From Deltaproteobacteria bacterium Ga0077550 (GTDB lineage: Bacteria; Myxococcota_A; Polyangia; Nannocystales; Nannocystaceae), in NCBI GenBank assembly GCA_001464385.1, contig LNFB01000157.1:1-61540 (forward strand): DNA of 61,540 nt, in the 5' to 3' direction. The notes under the pieces are model-generated. The model searched no databases, was not told where the DNA came from, and was given only the letters and a program-made list of their open reading frames with translations. A program made the position numbers and the translations under genes. Below are positions 30,516-38,764 of this stretch, in pieces. The first letter of the stretch is position 1. Every line of letters begins with the position of its first letter.

Positions 30516-30544
30516 TCTCCGCGGAGGTCCCCGCACGCGGGCGA

Positions 30545-30580
30545 ACGACGGGCTCCTCGAGCGATCGAGGGGCCCGTCGT
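30545..30580 (+). terminator. Terminator-like hairpin after ABC-2-like gene
   Basis: A 16-bp stem (one U-G wobble) with a GCGA tetraloop starts 29 nt after the stop at 30515. It is followed by CATTTC rather than a full T-run. Confidence 0.7.
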
Positions 30581-30704
30581 CATTTCGCAACAAACCCTGC
30601 GGAACGCTGTGTAGGGGCGCCCAGCAGCCGTTTTCCGGAAATCCCCGCGCACGTCGGCTTGACCGGCCTCACGCGCGACGCCGCCCCCGGCCCCGGTCGC
30701 TCCG

Positions 30705-30733
30705 TTGTCGAAGCGACCACCGCTCGGCATCAT
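30705..30733 (+). promoter_or_regulatory. Candidate -35/-10 promoter for VWA lipoprotein
   Basis: TTGTCG (30705-30710) and CATCAT (30728-30733) are 17 nt apart, and the ATG follows 17 nt later, giving a short leader with a purine-rich GGGGG stretch before the start. Confidence 0.4.
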
Positions 30734-30750
30734 GCGGCGGGGGAACGACG

Positions 30751-31935
30751 ATGTCTGGATTGAGCCTACGGGGAACGAAGCGAATGGGCCTGGGCCTCGC
30801 GGTGCTCGCGGCGTGCGGCGGCGGTCGCGAGGAGGACGACTCGGCCTCGTCGTCGATCTCGATCACGACGACGATCTCGACGACGCAGGAACCGACCGGC
30901 GGCTCCGAGACGGTCGGCGACGACACCATGGCCTCGGACACGCTCGGCAAGCTCGACGTCGGCGGCAGCGCCGATGGCAGCACCGGCGTCGACGAGTGCG
31001 AGTCGATCGACGAGGTGGCGCAGGTCGGCCTGCAGCCGGCCGACATCCTCATCGTCATCGACAATTCCGGCAGCATGGACTTCGAGGCCAACCAGGTCCA
31101 GATCAACATGAACGCGTTCTCGTCGCAGATCTTCCTCGCGAACATCGATGCCCACGTGGTGTTGATCTCGCAGATCACCGGCGACACCGGCGTGTGCCTC
31201 GATCCGCCCCTCGGCTCCGGCGGTTGCCCCGCCGACGACAACAACCCGCCGGGTCTGACGCACATCATCGACAGCGTCGACAGCAACAACGCGCTGCAGA
31301 AGCTCATCGAGCACCACGCCGACTGGGCGCCGGTCATGCGCGCCACCGCGAGCAAGCACGTCATCGTGGTCACCGACGACGAGTCGGATCTGTCGGCAGC
31401 CGACTTCCAGGCGATGTGGGCCGCGCTCGACCCGACCTACGTGCCGTACAAGGTCCACGCGATCGCGGCGCCGGAGGGGCCGGTCGCCGGCTGCCTCAAC
31501 CAGACCAGCTGCTGCATCACCGCGGCGGCGGCGGGCGCCGTCTACATCCAGCTGACCAACGCCACCGGCGGCGTGTTCGGCAACCTCTGCGACCAGGAGT
31601 TCCAGCCGATCTTCGACGCCGTCGCCCAACAGGTCATCTCCGGCTCCACGCTCGCGTGCGAGTACGCGATCCCGCCGGCGCCCGACGGCGAGGACTTCGA
31701 CCCCGCGCAGGTGAACGTCGAGTTCTTCGACGGGAACGACGTCTCCCTGCTCGAGCTCGGCAACGTCGAGAACGCGGCCGCGTGCGTGGGCGTCAGCGGT
31801 GGCTGGTACTACGACGATCCGGCCATGCCGACGAGCATCCTGCTCTGCCCGCAGACGTGCGACGCCGTGCAGGCGTTCCCCACGATGTCGCGGGTCTCGA
31901 TCCAGTTCGGCTGCGCCACGGTCCCCGCCGGCTGA
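30751..31935 (+). CDS. VWA-domain lipoprotein
   Basis: A 394-residue lipoprotein. The signal peptide ends at a lipobox (VLAAC, Cys at about residue 22), followed by an acidic and then Ser/Thr/Ile-rich linker. Residues about 95-300 form a von Willebrand factor A domain: ILIVIDNSGSMD carries the MIDAS DxSxS motif, and HVIVVTDDESD fits the later MIDAS Asp region. Ten or more Cys residues in pairs (for example CLNQTSCCI and CPQTC) indicate a disulphide-stabilised surface protein. The likely role is metal-dependent ligand binding on the cell surface. The upstream -35/-10 and the downstream hairpin suggest a single-gene unit leading into the metzincin cluster. Confidence 0.85.
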   Translation: MSGLSLRGTKRMGLGLAVLAACGGGREEDDSASSSISITTTISTTQEPTGGSETVGDDTMASDTLGKLDVGGSADGSTGVDECESIDEVAQVGLQPADILIVIDNSGSMDFEANQVQINMNAFSSQIFLANIDAHVVLISQITGDTGVCLDPPLGSGGCPADDNNPPGLTHIIDSVDSNNALQKLIEHHADWAPVMRATASKHVIVVTDDESDLSAADFQAMWAALDPTYVPYKVHAIAAPEGPVAGCLNQTSCCITAAAAGAVYIQLTNATGGVFGNLCDQEFQPIFDAVAQQVISGSTLACEYAIPPAPDGEDFDPAQVNVEFFDGNDVSLLELGNVENAAACVGVSGGWYYDDPAMPTSILLCPQTCDAVQAFPTMSRVSIQFGCATVPAG

Positions 31936-31943
31936 TCCCCGGC

Positions 31944-31973
31944 GCCCTTCGACGTCCCCCGACGTCGAGGGGC
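31944..31973 (+). terminator. Hairpin after VWA lipoprotein
   Basis: A 13-bp stem with a CCCC loop, one wobble pair, begins 9 nt after the stop. There is no T-run, so termination is likely but not certain. Confidence 0.6.
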
Positions 31974-32033
31974 ACCGCTCGGCCGCTCACCCCCGAAAAG
32001 CCGCCCGACCTTTCCGCGGGTCCATGGCGCGGC

Positions 32034-32039
32034 TAGAGT
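32034..32039 (+). promoter_or_regulatory. -10-like element upstream of metzincin cluster
   Basis: TAGAGT lies 45 nt before the ATG of the first metzincin-like gene (32085), after the hairpin that ends the VWA gene. Confidence 0.35.
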
Positions 32040-32084
32040 TGGCCCGATCTGGCGTCTTCCCCCGCGTCAGCCTGGCAGGTCCCC

Positions 32085-33479
32085 ATGCTCGTCCCCTTCG
32101 TGTCCGCCCCGTGCTGGTTGGCGTTCGCTGCCGGTATCCTCGCGCCGCCGACCGTCGACGCGCCGCCGACCGTCGACGGCGAGGCTCCCACCGAGGCCAT
32201 CGACGAGGCCGCGCACGCCCGTCGCATCGAGTACGCGCCGCGGCCCGCCTCCGAGCCGCCGATCGCCACGCGCGTGCGGCCGCAGGCGCTCGGCGCCAAG
32301 GTCCTGTTCGTCAACTTCGAGGGCGGTGAGCTCAACGCGTGCGGCAACAACGACGCCACGCAGAACTGCACCACGATCTTCCCCGGCACCGTGCTGCCGT
32401 ACTCCGGCGACGCGGCCAACCGCGCCGCGATCATCCAGGTCGTGCGCAAGCGCGTCGAGGAGTTCGGCCTCACGATCACCGACACCCGCCCGGGCTCCGG
32501 CGACTACGACATGGAGATGGTCGGCAACTGGGAGGGCAGCAACCCGGACTTCGCCGGCATCGCCCCGGCGGGGGACTGCTGGGACAACTACGGCGGCGAG
32601 ACGTCGTTCACCCTCGAGGTCAGCACCTCGGCCGACGCGGTCGCGGAGATCATGCTGCAGGAGCTCGCCCACACCTGGGGCCTCGACCACGTCGATGAGC
32701 AGCAGGACCTGCTGTTCCCGACGACGCAGGGCACCAACAAGACGTTCCGCGACGAGTGCTACCAGATCGTCGAGGACACCGAGCTGACCCCGACCCAGGG
32801 CTTCTGCAGCCACCACCAAGATGCGTGCGGGACCAACAGCCGGCAGAACAGCCACGACGAGATGATGCTGATCTTCGGGCCCTCGCAGCCGGACACCCAG
32901 GAGCCGATCGTGTCCATCCTCGCGCCCGAGGACGGCGCGGTCATCGACGGCGGCGCGTTCGACCTCCGGATCGGCCTGCAGGACGATCAGCTGCCGGCCG
33001 TGATGAACACGACGATCACGATCTCGGGACCGGCGCTGCCCGAGCCCATCCCCCCGAGCGACGGCGCGTACGCGAGCCCGTCCGAGCTCGAGTTCCCGAT
33101 CTCTGGCCTGCCCGACGGCGAGTACACGATCCACGTCGACGCCGTCGACGAGTCGGACAACCCCGCCAGCGACGAGATCACGATCACAGTGGTCGGCTCC
33201 GAGGTCCCGCCCGCCGAGGACGACGGTGGCTCGGCGGATGGCAGCGGCAGCGGCGACTCCGGGGCCGGGGACTCCAACGCGTCGGGTGCGGCGGACGGGA
33301 CCGACGGCGACGGCCCGATCGACGACAGCGGTGTCGGCACCGACGGGGGCGCGTTGACCGGCGGCGAGAACACCGACGAGGGCTGCCAGTGCGCGGCCGA
33401 GTCCACGGGCCGAAGCTCGCTGTGGGCGCTCGCGGTGGTGCCGATGCTCGCGCGGCGCCGTCGCCGAACCGCGTGCTAA
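32085..33479 (+). CDS. Secreted metzincin-like protein 1, zinc ligand replaced (QELAH), MYXO-CTERM-like tail
   Basis: A 464-residue secreted protein, first of three tandem paralogs. A weak N-terminal signal with a duplicated PPTVDA/PPTVDG hexapeptide is followed by a metallopeptidase-like domain (about 70-290). The zinc motif region reads QELAHTWGLDH (192-202): the first His of HExxHxxGxxH is Gln, and the downstream Met-turn position is Leu (DLLFP, L210). Glu193, His196 and His202 remain. Residues about 296-375 form an Ig-like module (PIVSILAPEDGAVIDGG). The C-terminus has an Asp/Gly/Ser-rich linker, CQC, a hydrophobic stretch and RRRRR: a MYXO-CTERM-like sorting tail. It is probably a catalytically dead family member. 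The next gene starts 12 nt downstream. Confidence 0.85.
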   Translation: MLVPFVSAPCWLAFAAGILAPPTVDAPPTVDGEAPTEAIDEAAHARRIEYAPRPASEPPIATRVRPQALGAKVLFVNFEGGELNACGNNDATQNCTTIFPGTVLPYSGDAANRAAIIQVVRKRVEEFGLTITDTRPGSGDYDMEMVGNWEGSNPDFAGIAPAGDCWDNYGGETSFTLEVSTSADAVAEIMLQELAHTWGLDHVDEQQDLLFPTTQGTNKTFRDECYQIVEDTELTPTQGFCSHHQDACGTNSRQNSHDEMMLIFGPSQPDTQEPIVSILAPEDGAVIDGGAFDLRIGLQDDQLPAVMNTTITISGPALPEPIPPSDGAYASPSELEFPISGLPDGEYTIHVDAVDESDNPASDEITITVVGSEVPPAEDDGGSADGSGSGDSGAGDSNASGAADGTDGDGPIDDSGVGTDGGALTGGENTDEGCQCAAESTGRSSLWALAVVPMLARRRRRTAC

Positions 33480-33482
33480 GCT
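33477..33482 (+). promoter_or_regulatory. Extended -10-like element overlapping the preceding stop codon
   Basis: TAAGCT, preceded by TGC, contains the TAA stop of metzincin-like gene 1 and ends 9 nt before the ATG of gene 2. It could give gene 2 an internal, leaderless promoter. Confidence 0.35.
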
Positions 33483-33491
33483 CGGCCCACG

Positions 33492-34640
33492 ATGTGGGCC
33501 TTCGTCCTCGCGCTCGCGGGCACCGCCGATGGCGGCCCGACCTCGACCCCGGCGCTGCCGACCGCGCCGCTGCAGGTCGACCTCGAGCCGCGCGCGGCGG
33601 GCGTCCCCGAGCTGCTCTACGTCAATTTCGACGGCGGGGTCCTCCTCGACGGCTGCGGCAACGAGGCCCGCTACAACTGCAGCACCCTCGCCAGCCTGTT
33701 CGACGGCTACGTGGGCCCGTTCGGCGGCAACGACACCCAGCGCATCTCGATCCTCCAGGCGACCCGCAAGGCCGTCGCTGATTTCGGCGTGCGTGTGGTC
33801 GTCGATCGCCCGCCCGACGACGTCGACTACACGATGGTCATGTACGGTGACCTCGGGCCGCAGGACTTCGCCGGCATCGCGCCCTATATCGATTGCGAGG
33901 ACATCCACCGCAACGACACCAGCTTCACCGGCGCGTTCGACACCTCGAACACCGGATCGACGGTGATCCTGCAGGAGGCTGCGCACACCTGGGGCCTGGA
34001 GCACGTCGACGCCGAGTTCGACATCCTCAACCCGTTCAAGAGCTCGGGCGTGCACCAGTCGTTCACCGACGAGTGCCACCGCATCGTGGCCAACACGGAT
34101 CTGCAGCCGACGCCGGGCTCCTGCAATCAGATCCACACCAAGTTCTGCGAGTCGGGCTACCAGAACAGCTGGCAGGAGATGCGCTGGCTGTTCGGGCCCG
34201 CGATCCCGGACACGACCCCGCCGAAGCTCGAGATCATTGCGCCGCTGCCCGACGAGGTCTTCGTGCTGCCGGCGACCATCCCGTTGATCGGCGAGATCGA
34301 GGACGACCTCGACCCGCAGTTCTATCACCTCGAGGTCTACTACGGCGACGCGAAGCTGTACGACAACGACAACATCGAGCTGAGCCTCCTGCTCGAGAAC
34401 CCGCCCGAAGGCGAGATCGAGCTGCGTGTCGTCGTGCGCGACGAGGCCGGCAACGAGGACGAGGCCACGATCGCGTTCGAGATCCTCCCCGAGGGCAGCG
34501 AGCTTCCGGCCGAGGACGACGTCGTCCTCGACGATCCGCCGACCGGCAGCTGCGCGATCGGCGACCGCACCGGCGACCGCGGCCTCGCGCTGCTCGGCCT
34601 CGTGCTCGTCGCCCGCCGCCGCCGGGGCCGGGCGCCGTGA
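33492..34640 (+). CDS. Secreted metzincin-like protein 2, zinc ligand replaced (QEAAH)
   Basis: A 382-residue paralog of its neighbours. The very short hydrophobic N-terminus (MWAFVLALAG) is followed by the shared LLYVNFDGG start of the domain. The zinc site reads QEAAHTWGLEH (161-171), again with Gln for the first His, and the Met-turn is Leu (DILNP, L179). Four conserved Cys and the QNSWQEMRWLFGP segment are shared with the paralogs. An Ig-like module (PPKLEIIAPLPDEVF) and a CAIGDRTGD ... LLGLVLVARRRRGR tail follow, a MYXO-CTERM-like anchor. The TGA overlaps the GTG of gene 3 (GTGA), so translation is coupled. It is predicted to be non-proteolytic. Confidence 0.85.
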   Translation: MWAFVLALAGTADGGPTSTPALPTAPLQVDLEPRAAGVPELLYVNFDGGVLLDGCGNEARYNCSTLASLFDGYVGPFGGNDTQRISILQATRKAVADFGVRVVVDRPPDDVDYTMVMYGDLGPQDFAGIAPYIDCEDIHRNDTSFTGAFDTSNTGSTVILQEAAHTWGLEHVDAEFDILNPFKSSGVHQSFTDECHRIVANTDLQPTPGSCNQIHTKFCESGYQNSWQEMRWLFGPAIPDTTPPKLEIIAPLPDEVFVLPATIPLIGEIEDDLDPQFYHLEVYYGDAKLYDNDNIELSLLLENPPEGEIELRVVVRDEAGNEDEATIAFEILPEGSELPAEDDVVLDDPPTGSCAIGDRTGDRGLALLGLVLVARRRRGRAP

Positions 34641-35791
34641 TCGCCCCGGCCACGCTCGCGACCGCGACGTGGCTGGCGCTCGGCGATGAACGCTACCCGC
34701 AGGACGTCGAGCTCGGCCCGGCGCCGCCGCCCTTCGGCCACGATGCGATCGAGTTCCGCGATCGCGAGCTCGGCACCGGCATCACCCTGTACGTGAACTT
34801 CGACGGGGTCGACCTCGGCTCGTGCAACCCGAGCAACAGCAAGAAGAACTGTCACTGGTACAACAATGATCCGATCGCGCCGTTCTCCGGCGACACCCAG
34901 TCGCGGGTCGCGATCGTGCAGGCGATGCGGCGGCACACCGAGGCCTACGGCATCCGCATCACCGCGCTGCGGCCCGACGAGGGCGACTACGCGATGGTGG
35001 TGTACGGCGGCACCGAGGACGAGTTCGGCGCCCTGGGCAGCGCACCAGCCGGCGACTGCCTCGACGCGCTGCCCAACGAGATCGCGTTCGCCCACCTCGA
35101 CGGCGACCTCGCGCCGTGGGTCGTCGGCGGATCGACCACCGCGCTGCACGAGGCCGCGCACACCTGGGGCCTCGACCACATCGATCTGCCGACCGAGATC
35201 ATGTATCCCGAGGGCGACAACAGCCCGACGGCCTTCGACGATCGCTGCCACCGCATCGTCGCCGACACCAGCCTCGCCGACGGCGAGCCGTCGTGCCCGG
35301 AGCTCGGCACGGAGCTCTGCGACGCCGCCGGCCAGCAGAACTCGCACGCCGTGCTGACGCGGCTGTTCGGCCCGCCCTACGTCGACACGCTCGCGCCAAC
35401 GATCGAGCTGGTCTCGCCCGACGACGGCGAGTACTTCCAGGCGCCGGCGGACTTCGACGTGGTGCTCGACGTCGTCGACGATCTCCACCCCCAGGCCTAC
35501 ACGATGTGGACGTGGTACGGCGACGGGCCCCGCCCGGACGATCCCACGACGACGGTGAGCCCCGGCTTCCGTGTCGACGCGCTGCCGGTCGGCACGTGGT
35601 CCTTCCACGTCGCGCTCGCGGACGAGGCCGGCAACGAGACCCAGCTCGACTTCGAGATCGAGGTCGGGACCGAGCCGCCGCCGCCGCCGCCCGGGGACGA
35701 CGGGTGCCGGGTCGGGGGCAGCGGCGAGCCGAGCCGAGCGACGCTGGGGATCCTTCCCGTGCTGCTGGTTCGGCGGCGACGAAGGCGGTAA
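34637..35791 (+). CDS. Secreted metzincin-like protein 3 with intact HEAAHTWGLDH site
   Basis: A 384-residue protein starting at GTG 34637, overlapping the previous stop. It keeps the complete zinc-binding motif HEAAHTWGLDH (171-181) and a Met-turn (EIMYP, M189), so it should be an active zinc metallopeptidase, unlike its two upstream paralogs. Other family segments are ITLYVNFDGVDLG at the domain start and QQNSHAVLTRLFGPP. The Ig-like module begins APTIELVSPDDGEYF. The C-terminus has a poly-Pro stretch, a CRVGGSG motif, a hydrophobic stretch and six Arg: a MYXO-CTERM-like tail. The N-terminal signal (VIAPATLATATWLALG) is short and lacks positive charges, so the export route is uncertain. Confidence 0.87.
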   Translation: MIAPATLATATWLALGDERYPQDVELGPAPPPFGHDAIEFRDRELGTGITLYVNFDGVDLGSCNPSNSKKNCHWYNNDPIAPFSGDTQSRVAIVQAMRRHTEAYGIRITALRPDEGDYAMVVYGGTEDEFGALGSAPAGDCLDALPNEIAFAHLDGDLAPWVVGGSTTALHEAAHTWGLDHIDLPTEIMYPEGDNSPTAFDDRCHRIVADTSLADGEPSCPELGTELCDAAGQQNSHAVLTRLFGPPYVDTLAPTIELVSPDDGEYFQAPADFDVVLDVVDDLHPQAYTMWTWYGDGPRPDDPTTTVSPGFRVDALPVGTWSFHVALADEAGNETQLDFEIEVGTEPPPPPPGDDGCRVGGSGEPSRATLGILPVLLVRRRRRR

Positions 35792-35803
35792 GAGACGGGC
35801 TCG

Positions 35804-36586
35804 ATGTCCGCGATCCGATTCCTTTTCGGCTCCACCGGGGTCACGCTCGGCTCCACCGTCACGCTCGGCTCCACGGGGGTCACGACCCTGGGCCTGTCCC
35901 TGATGCTCGTCGCCTGCCCCGCCGAGGTGGCGCCCACGCCCGCCTTGCCCGCGAAGCCGGTCGTCGACGAGACCGATCCCCGCGTGGCGCGGGTCGGCGA
36001 GGATCTCTATCCCGTCGCGGCGATCGAGCGCACCGAGAAGCTCGAGCGCACGCCGGAGCCGTCGGGCCTCGGCACCGGCAAGCCCGACGAGTCCAACGGC
36101 GTGTGCCGCCTCTACGCGCCGCGCCTGCCCGATCCGGAGTGCTGCAAGGGGGAGTACGGCGTCGACGCGGACGCCGTCGCGAAGACGTGCGGCCTCGAGC
36201 TGTACCTCGGCGAGTCGTTCCAGGGCACCTGCGGTTACTACTTCCACCGGACCGGCGACGAGCCGCGGTGGTTGCGGGCGTCGTTCGTCGACGGCGCGAC
36301 GCCCGAGGACGCGGCGAAGGTCCACGACACGAAGATGAAGCGCGTCAGCAAGAACGACGCGTTCGCCTCCGAGCCGGTGCCTGGGGTCGAGGGCGCGCTG
36401 TGGAGCCGCAACGAGCGGCTGCGCTGGGCGTTCCTCCCCGGCTGGGACAAGGTCCGCATGGTGTCGTGGTCGAGCGAGACCTGCACGGACGAGGCGGCCG
36501 CGAAGGTGCTCGGGCAGATCGCGACGGCCAAGCAGCCCGCCCCGGGGACGCCGCGTGAGGGCTTGGTCCCGCGCGCGCGCACCTGA
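35804..36586 (+). CDS. Lipoprotein with repeat-expanded signal peptide
   Basis: A 260-residue lipoprotein 12 nt after metzincin-like gene 3 and probably co-transcribed. The signal peptide is long because it holds three copies of a GSTGVTL-type unit before the hydrophobic LSLMLVAC lipobox. The mature part has conserved-looking Cys pairs (CRLYAPRLPDPECCKG, CGLELYLGESFQGTCGYYF quoted in part) and Trp-rich segments (WSRNERLRWAFLPGWDKVRMV in part), suggesting a compact, disulphide-bonded domain. No known family is recognised. It converges with the next lipoprotein gene, whose stop is 15 nt away. Confidence 0.78.
   Translation: MSAIRFLFGSTGVTLGSTVTLGSTGVTTLGLSLMLVACPAEVAPTPALPAKPVVDETDPRVARVGEDLYPVAAIERTEKLERTPEPSGLGTGKPDESNGVCRLYAPRLPDPECCKGEYGVDADAVAKTCGLELYLGESFQGTCGYYFHRTGDEPRWLRASFVDGATPEDAAKVHDTKMKRVSKNDAFASEPVPGVEGALWSRNERLRWAFLPGWDKVRMVSWSSETCTDEAAAKVLGQIATAKQPAPGTPREGLVPRART
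35828..35887 (+). repeat. Three tandem 18-21 bp repeats in a signal peptide
   Basis: Units of 21, 18 and 21 bp beginning GGCTCCAC encode GSTGVTL, GSTVTL and GSTGVTT in the n-region of the lipoprotein signal peptide. All units are multiples of 3, so copy number could change without loss of frame. Confidence 0.85.
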
Positions 36587-36601
36587 AGGTCGATCGGCGA
36601 T

Positions 36602-37564
36602 CTACTCCGCGCCGCAGGTCCAGGTGCCGACGCCCTTCCAGGCGCCACCGGGACCCGAGTACAGGCGATCGCCGGCGCTGCCGTCCTGCGACTGGCGACG
36701 CAGCCACAGCTCGGCGTGCTTGTCCCCGTCGAGATCGACGGTGCCGCGCACCTCGAACACATCGGGGCGCCCGCGGTTCTTCTCGACCAGCTGCAGCTTC
36801 GCGAGGTCGCCCGCGGGCGCGACCATCAGGCCGCTCCAGCGGTAGCTCTCGTCCGAGCCGGGATCGGGGATGAACGCGGCGACGATCATCTCCTTCTTGC
36901 CGTCGCCGTCGAGGTCGAGCTCGGCGACTTGGTTGACCTGGAGATCTCCCTCGCCCCCGGCGGCCTTGGCCGCGGCGACGATCTTGGCCTTCGGGTCGTC
37001 GCCGACCTGGGTCTTCGCCGGCGACGTGGTGTCGTCGGCCGCGAGCGTCACGAGCTTGACCACCGACGGCGGCCACGTGCCGTACACGAAGTCGGCGCCC
37101 TCGGTGATGCCCTCGACCGCGATCGCGACCTTCTTGCCCGCGCCGGCGAGGCACTGCGGCTCGGCGAGATCGCCCGCCTTCTTCGCGAAGGAGGAGAACT
37201 TCGACGCGACGCGCACGTCGGTCCCGGCGGGCACCATCTTCAGGCACGCCTCGCCGTGCAAGAGCTTCTTGCTGGCCTTGTCGAAGCAGCCGAGGGGGTA
37301 GAGCGCCCCTTCGACACCGAAGAAGACCGCGTTGGTCTCGGGCGGAACCGGCCCCGAGACGCCCGCGTCGCCGTCGTTCACCTGGAGCGTCGGCTCGCCG
37401 CCGTCCTCGCCCTTGGCGTCCTTCGCGTCCTTCGCGTCCTTCGTGTCGACCTTGCCGTCCTTCCCATCGGCGGCCTTCTTCTCGTCTGCCGCCTTGTCAC
37501 CCTTGCACGCGGGCGCAGCGAAGAGGCCGATGACGAGGGCAGTGGCGAGCGGACGGATCGTCAT
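36602..37564 (-). CDS. Lipoprotein with FG-GAP/VCBS-like Asp motif
   Basis: A 320-residue lipoprotein (lipobox FAAPAC, Cys at about residue 20). A Lys/Asp/Ala-rich linker contains the KDA tripeptide repeated three times, encoded by a 9-bp DNA repeat. The mature domain has VNQVAELDLDGDGKKEMIVAAF and FEVRGTVDLDGDKHAELWLR (both in part), Ca-binding-like DxDGDxxxE motifs found in FG-GAP/VCBS repeats, here two copies. A Cys near each end could form disulphides. The function is unknown; surface attachment is likely. It reads toward the upstream lipoprotein gene with a 15-nt gap. Confidence 0.8.
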   Translation of the reverse strand: MTIRPLATALVIGLFAAPACKGDKAADEKKAADGKDGKVDTKDAKDAKDAKGEDGGEPTLQVNDGDAGVSGPVPPETNAVFFGVEGALYPLGCFDKASKKLLHGEACLKMVPAGTDVRVASKFSSFAKKAGDLAEPQCLAGAGKKVAIAVEGITEGADFVYGTWPPSVVKLVTLAADDTTSPAKTQVGDDPKAKIVAAAKAAGGEGDLQVNQVAELDLDGDGKKEMIVAAFIPDPGSDESYRWSGLMVAPAGDLAKLQLVEKNRGRPDVFEVRGTVDLDGDKHAELWLRRQSQDGSAGDRLYSGPGGAWKGVGTWTCGAE

Positions 37565-37693
37565 GCCGGCTGCTTTATCACGAACCCCGCCCCACTGTGA
37601 AACCCCGCCGGCGGGCCCGGGGGACCCCCATCCGCCGGGCCCGAGCCGGCGCACGACCGACCTGGCCGGCTGTGAAACGCCACCGACTTGATC

Positions 37694-37699
37694 GACAAT
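37694..37699 (+). promoter_or_regulatory. -10-like hexamer deciding the start of the next gene
   Basis: GACAAT ends 6 nt before a GTG at 37706. An alternative TTG start at 37688 would lie upstream of this element, so GTG 37706 is preferred. Confidence 0.35.
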
Positions 37700-37705
37700 G
37701 CGGCG

Positions 37706-38764
37706 GTGACGACCGATCAGGGCGGGGCCGCCGGCCGCGGCGTGAAGGCGGGGACCCGCTGCCTCGCCCGCCCGTCGGGCACGTGGGCGCCCGGCACGAT
37801 CGTCGCCGTCCTGGCCGACGGGACCTACCGGATCGAGCTCGACGACAAGGCCGTCTCGTTCATGAAGTACTGGCACGGCGTCACCGTGGCGGAGGTGTCG
37901 ATCGACGACGCCGGCGCGTGGGGCCCCGTGTTCGATCGCATCGTCAGCGATCGCAGCGGGCTGTCGCGCGCCGACCTGCAGCGCACCTTCGCCCGGCTGG
38001 GCATCGACGTCGACGACGCGCGGATGGACGCGTTCTGGAGCGGCACGTGCCAGGCGCTGTGGCAGATCGATCCGGCGAGCTCCGCGGGCCTGCGCCTCGA
38101 CGCGCCACGCGCCTACGCGATGATCGTGCGCGCGGGGCTGTCCGCGCGCCAGCTCGCCGACGAGGTCGTGCGTGGCGCGGCGCCGCGCCAGTACATGCCG
38201 TTCTACTGGAACCAGACCCGCATGGGTGGACGCGACCCGTCGGAGATCGGCCGCACGATCACGGTCGACGACGCCCTGGTCGCGCTCGGCCTCGGCGACG
38301 GCGACGACGAGCCGCGCCTGTTGGCCGAGATGCTCCACTTCGCGCGCAACCACGAGATCAACATCCCGGGCGACCTCGCCAAGTTCATGTGCCGGCGCGG
38401 CGTGGCCGATGCGGTGTGGTCGGCGCACCCGAACAACCCCGAGCTGGTGAACCCCGGCACGCCGTGGCAGCTCCTCCCCGATCTCGAGCGCCGCGGCCTC
38501 GAGGGCGAGTTCGGGATCACGATCATGACGCCGCACCAGGGCGAGCACGCGTGGGCGGCCGTCTTCGATCGCGGCGAGCGCGACGCCCGGGTGTACCTCC
38601 ACTGGACCGACGGCGACGTGCAGCGCTGGCAGCTCCAGGCGCCGTCGCTGGGCGTGTTCTTCTGGGATCTCACGCAGACCGGCCTGACCTGGATCGTCGA
38701 GAACGGCAACCCGTCGAACCGCGTGATCGAGCCCGCCGAGTTCGGGCTGCAGGTCCGTCAGTAG
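37706..38764 (+). CDS. Conserved-looking protein of unknown function with Tudor/SH3-like N-terminus
   Basis: A 352-residue cytoplasmic-type protein with no signal peptide or membrane segment. The N-terminal 60 residues (VKAGTRCLARPSGTWAPGTIVAVLADGTYRIELDD, quoted only by its ends VKAGTRCLARPSG and YRIELDD) have the pattern of a small SH3/Tudor barrel. Residues about 75-110 (SGLSRADLQRTFARLGIDV) look like a single EF-hand-like helix-loop-helix without a full Ca loop. The C-terminal half is Trp-rich (HLHW/WQLQAP/FFWDL/GLTWIVENGNPSNR) and may be a distinct beta domain. I do not recognise the family. The last 7 nt overlap the convergent VWA gene. Confidence 0.65.
   Translation: MTTDQGGAAGRGVKAGTRCLARPSGTWAPGTIVAVLADGTYRIELDDKAVSFMKYWHGVTVAEVSIDDAGAWGPVFDRIVSDRSGLSRADLQRTFARLGIDVDDARMDAFWSGTCQALWQIDPASSAGLRLDAPRAYAMIVRAGLSARQLADEVVRGAAPRQYMPFYWNQTRMGGRDPSEIGRTITVDDALVALGLGDGDDEPRLLAEMLHFARNHEINIPGDLAKFMCRRGVADAVWSAHPNNPELVNPGTPWQLLPDLERRGLEGEFGITIMTPHQGEHAWAAVFDRGERDARVYLHWTDGDVQRWQLQAPSLGVFFWDLTQTGLTWIVENGNPSNRVIEPAEFGLQVRQ

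Noticed and set aside
33893..35791. Long plus-strand frame starting inside metzincin-like gene 2
   Set aside because: Family homology begins only at GTG 34637; the upstream residues are His/Arg-rich shadow sequence.
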